Origin: Dehalococcoidia bacterium
GTDB lineage: Bacteria > Chloroflexota > Dehalococcoidia > DSTF01 > JACRBR01
Length of the DNA stretch: 64,000 nucleotides
Direction of reading: 5' to 3'
NCBI GenBank assembly: GCA_015478665.1
Contig: JADMII010000005.1
Span: forward strand, 1 to 64,000
Position 1 is the stretch's first letter, and every line of letters begins with the position of its first letter. A program made the translations under genes and the position numbers. The notes beneath the pieces were generated by a model. That model was not told the origin of the DNA and searched no databases. It was given only the letters and a program-made list of their open reading frames with translations. Of this stretch, positions 28,092 through 36,316 are shown one piece after another.

Positions 28092-29078
28092 ATGAGTCGT
28101 GAACAGCGCAGGGTGGACCGTAAGTCGCAGCGGGGTGGCGCCACTCCGCCATCCTCCCACAAGACGCCGGTGAAGGCCGGCGGCAGCGGGCCGCCGTGGA
28201 CGCCGATCCTCGCCGCCCTGGGGGCGGTCGCCGTCGTCGGCATGCTCGTCTTCCTGATCAGCCAGCGCGGAAACGGCGCGACGATGTCCGAGGCGGCGAA
28301 GGCCGCCGCGAACCAGAGTTCGAGCATCCCGGGGACGTTCGTGCCGGACCAGGGACAGTCGCATCTCTCTGCGCCGTTCTCCCTCGCCAGCCTGCAGCCG
28401 CCGATCCCCTTCTGCCCAGGCGTGCCGTACAACACGAAATACGACCCCGTCGCCGCCCGGCAGAAGCTTGCGGCGAACGGCGCCTCGCCGGCAGCCGGCA
28501 CTGCTACCGCCAGCGCGACATCGACGCCCACCCAAACGCCGACGGCGACACCGACGCGGACGCCCGCACCCACGGGCACGACGGCCGCGGGCAGCCCGAC
28601 GCGCGGCACCCCGACGGCGAACGTCACGCCGACCGTCTCCACCGAGTGCTACCTCAGCAACCCGCCGTCGTCCGGCCCCATGCTCGGCGACCAGCAGCAG
28701 GTCGACATCGGCAACAACGCGCAGATCGAGCTGCCACCGGGCTACAGTGTCTACCCGCCCGACGTCGAGATCCCGCGCGACTCGATCTCGCACCTGCTCG
28801 AGCACGCCGGCGTCTTCGTCGGCTGGAACTGCGCGCAGGGCGACCAGGCCTGCGCGGACGTCGTCAAGCAGCTCGAGAAGGTCGTCAACAACCGGATCGA
28901 TGTCAAGCGGAACCGCGTCGTCATGGCGCATGACAATGACCTGATCGCCGGCACGATCGGCATGTCGGCGTGGACGCGCGTGCTGAACTTCAACTACAAG
29001 GACTACAAGAAGCAGACGGTGACCGACTTCATCGGCACGAACTCGTGCCGGGTCGACTGGGAAGGCTCCTGCAACTGA
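28092..29078 (+). CDS. DUF3105 membrane-anchored protein
   Basis: 328 residues from ATG 28092 (an ATG at 28065 is also possible). A basic N-terminus, one membrane helix (about 36-57, ILAALGAVAVVGMLVFLI), then a Thr/Pro/Ala-rich linker. The C-terminal DUF3105 region begins CYLSNPPSSGPML, followed by ISHLLEHAGVFVGWNC and MAHDNDLIAGTIGMSAWTR. DUF3105 proteins usually carry conserved His in this segment (LEH and later), suggesting metal binding, but their role is unknown. The linker is longer than usual. Followed by a strong hairpin. Confidence 0.8.
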   Translation: MSREQRRVDRKSQRGGATPPSSHKTPVKAGGSGPPWTPILAALGAVAVVGMLVFLISQRGNGATMSEAAKAAANQSSSIPGTFVPDQGQSHLSAPFSLASLQPPIPFCPGVPYNTKYDPVAARQKLAANGASPAAGTATASATSTPTQTPTATPTRTPAPTGTTAAGSPTRGTPTANVTPTVSTECYLSNPPSSGPMLGDQQQVDIGNNAQIELPPGYSVYPPDVEIPRDSISHLLEHAGVFVGWNCAQGDQACADVVKQLEKVVNNRIDVKRNRVVMAHDNDLIAGTIGMSAWTRVLNFNYKDYKKQTVTDFIGTNSCRVDWEGSCN

Positions 29079-29103
29079 CAGCCGTCGCCGATCGATGACC
29101 GGG

Positions 29104-29125
29104 GGGGCCGGCGTTCGCCGGCCCC
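29104..29125 (+). terminator. terminator after the DUF3105 gene
   Basis: GGGGCCGGCG and CGCCGGCCCC form a ten-base inverted repeat 25 bases past the stop, closing on a GTTC-type tetraloop. A short pyrimidine stretch (CTCTC) follows rather than a U-run. Confidence 0.65.
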
Positions 29126-29134
29126 TCTCGCGTC

Positions 29135-29760
29135 GTCACGGGCTTCTTCCGCGACCAGCCGGCGTGGGACTTCCGTTCCGGGCACGGTGTGCCGCAGAAG
29201 CTGCACGCCAAGCGCCCGAACGAGCCCGTCCGCGTCTGGAGCGCCGGCTGCGCCTCCGGCGAGGAGGCCTACTCCGTAGCGATGCTGCTCGCCGATGCCA
29301 TGGGCGAGCAGGACTACCGCCAGCGCGTCAAGATCTACGCGACCGATGTCGACGAAGACGCCTTGACCACGGCGCGGCCGGCCGTCTACACGTCGAAGGA
29401 CATCAGCGCGGTGCCGGAACGCTTCGCGGGCTACTTCGAGCCGGCGAACGGGCGCTTCGCCTTCCGCTGGTCCCTGCGCCGGGGGATCATCTTCGGCCGT
29501 CACAACCTGCTCGAAGACGCGCCGATCTCCCGCGTCGACCTGTTGATCTGCCGCAACACGCTGATGTAGCTGAACAGCGAGGCGCAGGCGCGCATCCTCG
29601 CCCGCTTCCTTCTCGCCCTCAACAACGGCGGCCACCTCTTCCCCGGCAAGGCGGAGACGCTGCTCGCGCACATTTCGGCGCTCGTGCCGGTCAACCTCAA
29701 GGTGCGCATCTTCGCCAAGGTCGGCCGCACGAGCGCCCCGCGACCAGCCGTCGCAGCCGA
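29135..29760 (+). pseudogene. CheR-type methyltransferase fragment with in-frame TAG
   Basis: Begins abruptly at VTGFFRDQPAWDF, the middle of a CheR protein, just after the terminator of the previous gene. Next are EPVRVWSAGCASGEEAYSVA (the S-adenosylmethionine site), VKIYATDVDEDALTTARPAV, RHNLLEDAPISRVDLLICRN and then TLM-stop-LNSEAQARILARFL. The TAG at 29567-29569 sits where CheR proteins have Tyr or Phe. The frame then continues with GGHLFPGKAETL to about 29760. The N-terminal domain is absent and no ribosome binding site precedes it. Clearly a remnant, probably of a CheB/CheR-PAS-kinase hybrid. A GTG at 29189 could start a 126-residue stub. Confidence 0.8.
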
Positions 29761-29896
29761 TCGACGACGAGGCCGGCCAGCTCGCCGCCGACCACCTCCG
29801 CATGCAATCGACGGCCTCACTCGCATCAGCGACGTGGTGCGCACCCCGCGCCCGGCTGCGCAGCGGGGCGGCGCCGACTCGCCGCCGGCGGCGGCG

Positions 29897-30880
29897 CTAC
29901 GAAGGGCCCATCGCCGCGCCCGCCTGCAGCCAGTCGCGGTCGACCGCCAGCGTGAAGCCGAACTCCGTGCCGCCGCCCGGGCGCGGCGTGGCCCGGATGC
30001 GGCCGCCGATCGCCTCGACCAGGCGCTTGCACACGGCGAGGCCGATGCCGACGCCCGGCGCCTCGTGGCCGTTCGCGGTCGAGCGAAAGAACGGCGTGAA
30101 GACCCGTTTCAGCTCGTCGGCGGGAATGCCGGCGCCGCGGTCGCTGACGGCGAAGCGCATGCGCCGCCCGCGTCGCGCGACGGAGATCGTGATCGGCGTG
30201 TCGCGCCGGCTGTACTTCTCGGCGTTCGCCAGCAGGTTGCGCAGGATCTGCTCGAGGTACGTCAGATCGCCGCTCACCGCCGGCAGCGTCTGCCGCGCAT
30301 CGACCGTGATCTGACGGCCGCCCGCGTGCTCGTGCGCCTCGGCGACGGCGTGCACGATGTGATGCGGCAGAAGCGGCTCGAGGACGGTCGGCGTCGTCTG
30401 CGCCCGTGCGAGGAGCAGCAGGGCATCGACGAGCCGCTGCAGCCGGCCGGCTTCGTTCTGGATGTCCGTCGGCGACGTCGCGCGCCTCGTCGTCCAGCGT
30501 CGCGCCCTTGCGGCGGAGGACCTCGGCGTTGCCGAAGATCGTCGTGATCGGCGTCCGCAGCTCGTGAGAGATCAGGCCGAGAAATTCGTCCTTGATGACG
30601 TTTGCGCGTTCGAGCTCGACGGTCCGCTCACGGACGCGCTGGTCGAGATCCCTGTTCAGTTCGCTCAGTCGCTGGTTGAAGCGCGTCTGCTCGCTGAGAT
30701 CGCGCAGCAGCCACGAGAGCGTCTGGTGCGGTGAGGCGTGGCGACAGGTCAGCGTCATCCCGGTCTGGCGCGTGCCGCCGGCGGCCGTCCTGACGCGGAA
30801 CACGTGCCCCTGCACGGTCCCCTCCTGCACCGCGCCGTTGATCGCCGCCCGCACGCGGCTGGCCGATCGGACCGTCGCCC
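29897..30880 (-). pseudogene. PAS-histidine kinase fragment with frameshift
   Basis: The 5' part reads like the end of a PAS domain (RAAINGAVQEGTVQGHVFRV), a coiled linker (RFNQRLSELNRDLDQRVRER) and the H-box KDEFLGLISHELRTPITTIF. At about 30,468 one extra base shifts the frame; removing it gives DVADIQNEAGRLQRLVDALL and then the HATPase domain with NLLANAEKYS (N box), DRGAGIPADEL (G1) and GVGIGLAVCKRLVEAIGG (G2). No proper start or complete PAS domain is found. It faces the CheR fragment, tail to tail. The two may be scattered pieces of one hybrid receptor-kinase locus. Confidence 0.8.
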
Positions 30881-31236
30881 CCGGCGGACGCCGGAGCCCC
30901 GGGGCTGGAGTCCGGCAGCGACGCTCTCCCTTGCGGGAGACCGGCGCGGGTGAGCCGCCACCAACGATAGAAAGAGCCGATGCACCCGAGGCCGACGATT
31001 CGCCGCTCGCCCGCTTCGTACCCGCGGTCGCCCTTGTCATGCAGAATTGACCTCCGCGAGCGCCGCCGCGGAGGCCCGCTTTCGCCGCCGCCGGTGTACC
31101 ATACGGCCACGGGCGGCCTCCCCCGCGGCCCTCCGCGAGTTCCGCTCCAGGCGATGACCCTGGCTGCCCGGCATGAACGACCGATACGTGGCAGAGAGCA
31201 GGCCCGGCGTGACTCCACGCGCGCACCGAGGGTGTC

Positions 31237-31809
31237 GTGGTTAACCGATCGATCAACGCCGAAGGCTACATGCTGCCGCTGGGAGGCCCGGAGTTCTGGC
31301 TTCAGGCGGAGCTGCAGGACGCGCTGGACCGCATCGTGAAGGCACACTTCCGCGATGTCATCGCCATGCCCCGCTCGCCCTACCCGAGCGTCGAGCTGAG
31401 CGGCCGCATGACGTCGAGCGCGGGCCGCTGCTACCCGGATACCGGCCAGATTCGCATCGCGACGCTCTACCATCGCGACCACGGCATCGATGAGACGCTG
31501 CTGGTGCTGAAGCACGAGTTGGCGCACTGGGCGGCGCGCTGGCGCTACGGCCGCCGCATCGCCCCGCACGGCCGCGAGTTTCGCGCCGTGGCGAAGGAGC
31601 TCGACGAGCGCATCACCGTCACCTGCCCGCCGTTCGCGCACAAGGAGCGTGCGCAGCGGCGCACCTGGCACATGATGTGCCCGCACTGTCGCCGCACGTA
31701 TCGCCGCCGCCGCCGCGACAAGGTGGCCTGCCGCTCGTGCTGCGACGCCTACGCCGGCGGCCACTACGACCGCCGCTTCCGCCTCGTCGTCATGTCGCGC
31801 GCCGAGTGA
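31237..31809 (+). CDS. SprT-like zinc protease-domain protein
   Basis: 190 residues. The zinc motif HELAHW lies at 93-98 with a third ligand in PHGREF, as in SprT/Spartan proteins. A zinc ribbon follows: MMCPHCRRTYRRRRRDKV then CRSCC. SprT-like domains cleave DNA-crosslinked proteins in eukaryotic Spartan; bacterial members are little studied. The GTG at 31237 or the ATG at 31270 may start it. Interestingly an SRAP protein, also linked to DNA-protein crosslinks, is in the same window. Confidence 0.82.
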   Translation: MVNRSINAEGYMLPLGGPEFWLQAELQDALDRIVKAHFRDVIAMPRSPYPSVELSGRMTSSAGRCYPDTGQIRIATLYHRDHGIDETLLVLKHELAHWAARWRYGRRIAPHGREFRAVAKELDERITVTCPPFAHKERAQRRTWHMMCPHCRRTYRRRRRDKVACRSCCDAYAGGHYDRRFRLVVMSRAE

Positions 31810-31955
31810 CCGCCTCCGGCGCGACGCCGCAACCGGCCGTGACGCCCGTCCCAGGTCGACCGATCCTTCGCAGCCGGACGAACGCGACCGGCACGGCTGT
31901 CCAGGATCGAACGGCCGCCGAGATCGCGCTCGCTCGCACGCCCCGCCGACGCTCG

Positions 31956-32057
31956 CCGGCGTCGCCACCTCGCCCGATGCGACGCGCATGACTTTCGCGG
32001 TGCGCCGGCCGCCGATCCCGCCGCTCTCCGGCGTCGCGACCTCGCCCGATGCGACGC
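31956..32057. repeat. 30-bp direct repeat, two copies
   Basis: CCGGCGTCGC(C/G)ACCTCGCC followed by CGATGCGACGC occurs at 31956-31985 and 32028-32057 with a single mismatch, spaced 72 bases. It lies in the roughly 375-base gap between the SprT-like gene and the glutamine-synthetase-like gene, where no gene is seen. Confidence 0.75.
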
Positions 32058-32184
32058 TCGGCGCAGACGACATCCGACGGTGATCCGCCGCCCGGCCGGC
32101 GATCGCCCGGTCGGGTGCGCGGGGCGAGGCGCCCGCGCCGGTCGCTGTCTCAGGCTCCGCTCGGCATGGCCGCCGGCCGCTGTC

Positions 32185-33543
32185 TCACACCTGCTCGAAG
32201 TAGCGCCGCCGCTCCCAGTCGCTGACGGCGGTGCGATGCTTCTCCACCTCCCGGCGCCGCATCGCCACGTAGTGGTCGATGAAGGCATCCCCCAGCCAGT
32301 CGCGCGCGATGGCGCTCCGGTCGAGCAGCTCGATGGCGGCGTCGAGCGTCCGGGGCAGCGGCGGCAGGGCGCCGGCGGCGTAGACGTTGCCGACGACCGC
32401 GGGCGGCGGCGCCAGGTTGCGTTCGACGCCGGAGAGCCCGCCGGCGAGGCAGGCGGCAAATCCCAGGTAGGGGTTCACGTCGGCGCCCGGCACGCGATGC
32501 TCGAGCCGGATCGCCTGCTCGCCGGCGGTGATCGCGCGCAGCGCCGCGGTCCGGTTGTCGATGCCCCACGTCGGCGCGGTCGGCGCCCAACTGCCGCTGA
32601 CGTAGCGCTTGTACGAGTTCACGTTGGGCGCGAAGAGCGCCAGCAGCTCCGGCAGCGCGTCGAGGGCGCCGGCGATGTAGGCGGACATCGTCGCGCCGAT
32701 GCCGTACGACGCGGCGGCGTCCCGGAACGCGCTGCGTCCGTCGCGCCAGAGGCTCTGGTGGATGTGGCCGCTGCAGCCGTCGAGCTGGTCCGAGTACTTG
32801 GCCATGAAGGTCGGCACGGCGCCGGCGCGCGCCAGCAGCTCCTTCGCCGCGCTCTTGAACAGCATGCCGCGGTCCGCCGCCTCGAGGGCATCCGCGTAGC
32901 GGAGGTTCATCTCGTACATGCCTTCGCCGTGCTCCCGGTTGTAGCCCTCGACCTCGATGCCGTACGCATCGAGTTGCCGGCGCAGTCCGCCGACGACGTC
33001 GTCATCGATGCTGGCGTGGCTGATCGAGTAGCAGTTGAGGCCGGGGTTCAGCGGCCGCAGGTCGCCGTAGTCCTTCGCACGCAGGCTCTCCTGGTCCTCG
33101 CGGAAGATGCGGAACTCGAGCTCGACGGCCATCTTCGCCTCGAACCCCAGGCGGCGGGCGCGCTCGATGACGCGCCGGAGCACGCTGCGCGGCGAGACGG
33201 CGACCGGCGCGCCGTCTTCGTCATCGACGTCGCAGACGACGGCGGCGCTGCCCGGGTCCCACGGGACGACGCGGAACGTTGCCAGGTCCGGCCGCAGCAG
33301 CACGTCCCGGAAGCCGTCGTCGGCGCTGCCGACGGCCAGGCCGCGGCCGCCGACGACCTCCTCAGCGATATCCCAGCCGAAGATCACGCCGCACTGGGCG
33401 AAGCCGGAGCCGTCGCAGCCATCGAGGAAGTGCCGGGCCGACACCCGCTTCCCGCGAAAGACGCCCTCGAGGTCCGGCGTGCCGATGCGCACCGTCTCGA
33501 TGCCGCCCGCCTCGATCAGCGCCGCGATCTCGCTCGTCTCCAT
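32185..33543 (-). CDS. glutamine synthetase family ligase (gamma-glutamylpolyamine synthetase-like)
   Basis: 452 residues. N-terminal beta-grasp region (GTPDLEGVFRGKRVSARHF), then the catalytic domain with AKMAVELEFRIF (metal-binding Glu), NREHGEGMYEMNLRY, the loop DGCSGHIHQSLW, and WGIDNRTAALRAITAG with LEHRVPGADVNPYLGFAACL. The adenylylation-site Tyr region of GlnA is lacking. This pattern fits PuuA-like ligases that attach glutamate to putrescine or other amines rather than ammonia. A polyamine role would match the agmatinase at 15 kb, but the genes are unlinked. Transcribed alone. Confidence 0.88.
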   Translation of the reverse strand: METSEIAALIEAGGIETVRIGTPDLEGVFRGKRVSARHFLDGCDGSGFAQCGVIFGWDIAEEVVGGRGLAVGSADDGFRDVLLRPDLATFRVVPWDPGSAAVVCDVDDEDGAPVAVSPRSVLRRVIERARRLGFEAKMAVELEFRIFREDQESLRAKDYGDLRPLNPGLNCYSISHASIDDDVVGGLRRQLDAYGIEVEGYNREHGEGMYEMNLRYADALEAADRGMLFKSAAKELLARAGAVPTFMAKYSDQLDGCSGHIHQSLWRDGRSAFRDAAASYGIGATMSAYIAGALDALPELLALFAPNVNSYKRYVSGSWAPTAPTWGIDNRTAALRAITAGEQAIRLEHRVPGADVNPYLGFAACLAGGLSGVERNLAPPPAVVGNVYAAGALPPLPRTLDAAIELLDRSAIARDWLGDAFIDHYVAMRRREVEKHRTAVSDWERRRYFEQV

Positions 33544-33707
33544 GGTTAGCGATGATAGAGCATCGCCTGCCGGCGCGCCCGCGTGCGACGGGGACGGAAA
33601 CGGCAGACATGCGGGCGAGGTCTCAGCAGGAGACGCGAGGGCCGGGTTGCAAGCCGCGCGCCCGGCGGCCCGGTCGCTTGCGCAGGCGTCCTGCCACGGA
33701 CGCGAAG

Positions 33708-33738
33708 GGGAGCCGTGACGGTCGTCGTCACGGCTCCC
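33708..33738 (-). terminator. terminator after the PHM-like gene
   Basis: A 13-base perfect stem GGGAGCCGTGACG/CGTCACGGCTCCC with loop GTCGT lies about 90 bases past the stop of the minus-strand copper-protein gene. On the plus strand it is followed by TTCCTTC, so it could act in both directions. Confidence 0.7.
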
Positions 33739-33827
33739 TTCCTTCGCCCGCCTGGCCGGCGACGCTCGCTGCGTCTCGATCAGGCGTCGTGCTTCGCTGC
33801 GGGCACGCTGCCCTCCGCGCGGCGACG

Positions 33828-34937
33828 TTACTTGATGAAGCCGACCATAATGCCCATGTTGTTCGGGTCGGACGCCATCTCGTTGTAGGTCTGGTGAATC
33901 CGCATCACCTGGCCCGCAGTGATCGCCATGTTCGGCTGACAGACCGTCTGTGATTCCACGACGTCCATCGCATCCTTGCCTCCCGCTGTGCGCGGATCGG
34001 AATAGATGGGCGCGCTGTCCGGCCAGGCGATCGCCGTCGCCGGATGCCCCGCGGTGCCTGGGCCGGGTCCGGGGAAGTCCATCGAGTCGAAGTGGTAGCC
34101 GGCTACCGAGGTGCAGTAGTAGGCGCCCGTGTTGACATTCTGCACGGCCGTCGCCAGCGCCTCACCGTGGCCGTGGCCTCCCATTTCGACCACCGTGCCG
34201 GTAATCGTCGACGTCCAGTCCTTGTGCGTGTCGGAGTAGCCGGCGCCCATCGCCAGCTCAGAGTCCTGGCAGTTGTCGATGTCCAGCCAGAGGGGCTTGA
34301 CCGGCGTCACGCCCGACGTCGCGTACTTGAAGGTGAACTGCAGGTACACGGTCTTGTCGGTCGAGCTCATGTTCATCAGGTCGGTGATGAGCATCCACTT
34401 GTCGCTCGACCCGACCTGATAGCCGTAGTTCTGCGCGGTCATGTCCATGACCGTCCGCTCGTTGCCGGACGCGAAGATGCGCTCGTTGCCGCCAAGCAAC
34501 GCGCCCATCTGCTGGATCGGCCCGCCGAAGAGGTTCTTCGGGCAGGAGAGATCCGAGCGGGCACGGCTCATGAGCACCATGTGGTGCAGCATCGGCCCCG
34601 TGTCCATGTTCGCCGCGGAGCCATTGGCGTACACCAGGTTCGGCGTGATGCTGCCGATGTAGCAGTTCGTGCAGGGCAGCTGCACCGTCCGGTTGACGCA
34701 GGTGGCGCCGCCGAGCAACTGCAGGACGATGCCGCCGAGTCCGAAGCAGTTATCGGTTGTTACCCAGTTCTTGCCCTCGCCGTTGGCAGGGATCGTGTAG
34801 GGACCCCAGGTCACGGTCTTCGTCTGCCATGTCGCCGCCTCTGCCGTGGCAGCCCTGCCCTGCAGGTTGCTGCCGAAGAGGCTGAAGGCGACGAGCAGAG
34901 CGCCGACGACGACGGAAAGTGCGAGCACCTTTCGCAC
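33828..34937 (-). CDS. secreted PHM/DBM-like copper type II protein
   Basis: 369 residues from the GTG at 34937, chosen because AAGGAGGAG lies six bases upstream; the ATG at 34976 is a worse start. A signal peptide spans 1-33. The motif MLHHMVLM (His118-His119) resembles the CuH site of peptidylglycine hydroxylating monooxygenase, and GGHGHGEA (His255, His257) with a late Met-rich MGIMVGF resembles its CuM His-x-His plus Met ligands. Paired Cys residues suggest disulfides. Such enzymes hydroxylate substrates using copper, oxygen and ascorbate; relatives in plants and bacteria (Nod19-like) have unknown function. The third CuH His is not certain. Confidence 0.55.
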   Translation of the reverse strand: MRKVLALSVVVGALLVAFSLFGSNLQGRAATAEAATWQTKTVTWGPYTIPANGEGKNWVTTDNCFGLGGIVLQLLGGATCVNRTVQLPCTNCYIGSITPNLVYANGSAANMDTGPMLHHMVLMSRARSDLSCPKNLFGGPIQQMGALLGGNERIFASGNERTVMDMTAQNYGYQVGSSDKWMLITDLMNMSSTDKTVYLQFTFKYATSGVTPVKPLWLDIDNCQDSELAMGAGYSDTHKDWTSTITGTVVEMGGHGHGEALATAVQNVNTGAYYCTSVAGYHFDSMDFPGPGPGTAGHPATAIAWPDSAPIYSDPRTAGGKDAMDVVESQTVCQPNMAITAGQVMRIHQTYNEMASDPNNMGIMVGFIK

Positions 34938-35082
34938 GTCGCTCCTCCTTTGCTTGTCTCGTCCACGAGGGTCCAACCAGCCGCGGCGGGGTTACGTCGA
35001 CAGTCGGGCGCCCGGCCCGTTCGCTCGGATCAGCGTCACCTCCTTCGCTGTGCCCGACGCCCCTCAGCCGATGGCTCCTGGT

Positions 35083-35760
35083 TCAGGCCGTGCCGCCGGC
35101 GCGCGCGCCCGGGCCGGCCCCGGACGGACGGCCGATACCCGAGCGGATGAAGTCGAGGATGAAGTCCAGCAGCGCCTCGCGCGAGCAGGTCTGCCGGTGT
35201 TCCAGCCAGTACACGACGACGTGCTGGATGAGCCCGACGATCGCCTGGCTGGCGAGCGACGCGTCCATCGCGCGCGCTGCGCCGGCCCGCATCGCGCGGA
35301 CGAGCCCGGGCTGGAGGTCCTGCGCATAGCTGTTGAGCGCCCACGTCGAGAGCGGGCCCATGTTGGTCTCCATCGACCCGGCGGCGCGCACGAAGTAGAG
35401 GAAGGCGCGCTCGTTCTCGAGCACGAAGTCCAGGTAGGCGTCGATGGCGCGTGAGAAATCCGCCTCGGAGAGCACCTCAGCGCCGCCGCCCACGGCAAGG
35501 AGCCGCCGTCGCAGGTGGCCGGTGTACTCCTGTACCAGCTGGACGAAGAGGTCGGACTTGCCTTCGAAGTAAAGGTAGAAGGTGCCGACGGAGAGGCCGG
35601 CGTGCGCGGCGATGTCCTCGATGCGGAGCGTCGCGTAGCCGCCTTCGTTGATCAGCGCCCGCCCGGCGTCGAGGAGGCGCTGGCGCACCTCCGGGTTCGG
35701 CGTGCGCAGGGTCTTGCGGACGCGGGGCGGCGGTCGCAGTGGGGCAAGCGGCTCGTTCAT
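35083..35760 (-). CDS. TetR-family transcriptional regulator
   Basis: 225 residues. The helix-turn-helix is at about 25-70 (RQRLLDAGRALINEGGYATL then RIEDIAAHAGLSVGTFYLYF, EGKSDLF), followed by an all-helical ligand domain containing FVLENERAFLYFVRAAGS. The Arg/Pro-rich N-terminus and Gly/Ala tail are extensions. A near-consensus promoter and an inverted repeat overlapping it suggest autorepression. The neighbouring secreted PHM-like gene, 146 bases downstream on the same strand, may be a target. Confidence 0.9.
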   Translation of the reverse strand: MNEPLAPLRPPPRVRKTLRTPNPEVRQRLLDAGRALINEGGYATLRIEDIAAHAGLSVGTFYLYFEGKSDLFVQLVQEYTGHLRRRLLAVGGGAEVLSEADFSRAIDAYLDFVLENERAFLYFVRAAGSMETNMGPLSTWALNSYAQDLQPGLVRAMRAGAARAMDASLASQAIVGLIQHVVVYWLEHRQTCSREALLDFILDFIRSGIGRPSGAGPGARAGGTA

Positions 35761-35762
35761 GG

Positions 35763-35780
35763 TGAATGCGATTATATTCA
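35763..35780. promoter_or_regulatory. operator-like inverted repeat at the TetR promoter
   Basis: TGAAT, eight bases, ATTCA. The 18-bp site covers the -10 and the predicted start of transcription of the TetR gene, the usual position for autorepression. Confidence 0.5.
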
Positions 35781-35798
35781 GTCGCGGCGCCCTGTCAA
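35771..35798 (-). promoter_or_regulatory. consensus promoter of the TetR gene
   Basis: On the minus strand TTGACA (35798-35793), 16 bases, TATAAT (35776-35771): both hexamers perfect. The expected start near 35764 leaves only about four bases before the ATG at 35760, so the message would be leaderless or nearly so. Confidence 0.75.
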
Positions 35799-35916
35799 CG
35801 GTTTTTTACGTCAATTTCACACATTTGGCCGGCCCTCGGCCGCCTGCCGCCGCAGACGGCGAGCGCGCGCCTGGTCGCTCCGGGCGCGGCGCGTTCGCCG
35901 GCGGTGCGAGCATCGC

Positions 35917-36177
35917 TCAGCAGACGCCCTCGATCGCCGCCTCCGCCACCCAGCAGACGCAGTCGCTGTCATCGTGCGGGAAGGCGAGCAGATACGCCGG
36001 CTCACCCGCCGGCCGTCGCGTGCCGATGATGCGGCCGATCGTCCACGGTGGCACGCAGGCGTCGCTCAACTGCCCGCCGCCACGGACGTGGTACACGCGC
36101 GCCTGGGAGAGGTGCGCGAGGACCTCCTCGCCGCGGGCGTAGGCGTAGTGTCGTCGTCGCGGCGCCACGTTCATCAT
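35917..36177 (-). CDS. 86-residue protein, unknown
   Basis: Starts MMNVAPRRRHYAYARGEEVL with a GGAGGG site six bases before ATG 36177. The rest (HLSQARVYHVRGGGQLSDAC, then RIIGTRRPAGEPAYLLAF, and a Cys-containing DSDCVCWVAEAAIEG) looks like a small beta-barrel, similar in feel to SH3-like or KOW-type modules, but no family is recognised. Three Cys near the C-terminal half could bind metal. It is divergent from the WYL regulator with about 140 bases between starts. Confidence 0.5.
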   Translation of the reverse strand: MMNVAPRRRHYAYARGEEVLAHLSQARVYHVRGGGQLSDACVPPWTIGRIIGTRRPAGEPAYLLAFPHDDSDCVCWVAEAAIEGVC

Positions 36178-36316
36178 GTGGGACCCTCCGGCCCAGGTGA
36201 GTCGCCTCGGCGACGCCGGGGCCACCTTCACCGTATGTCCCGGCGGCGACAACCGCTGTCGCGCGATCGGATGATTCTTTTCGTCTGGATCACGGTTCGC
36301 ATAGGATAGACGGGCT

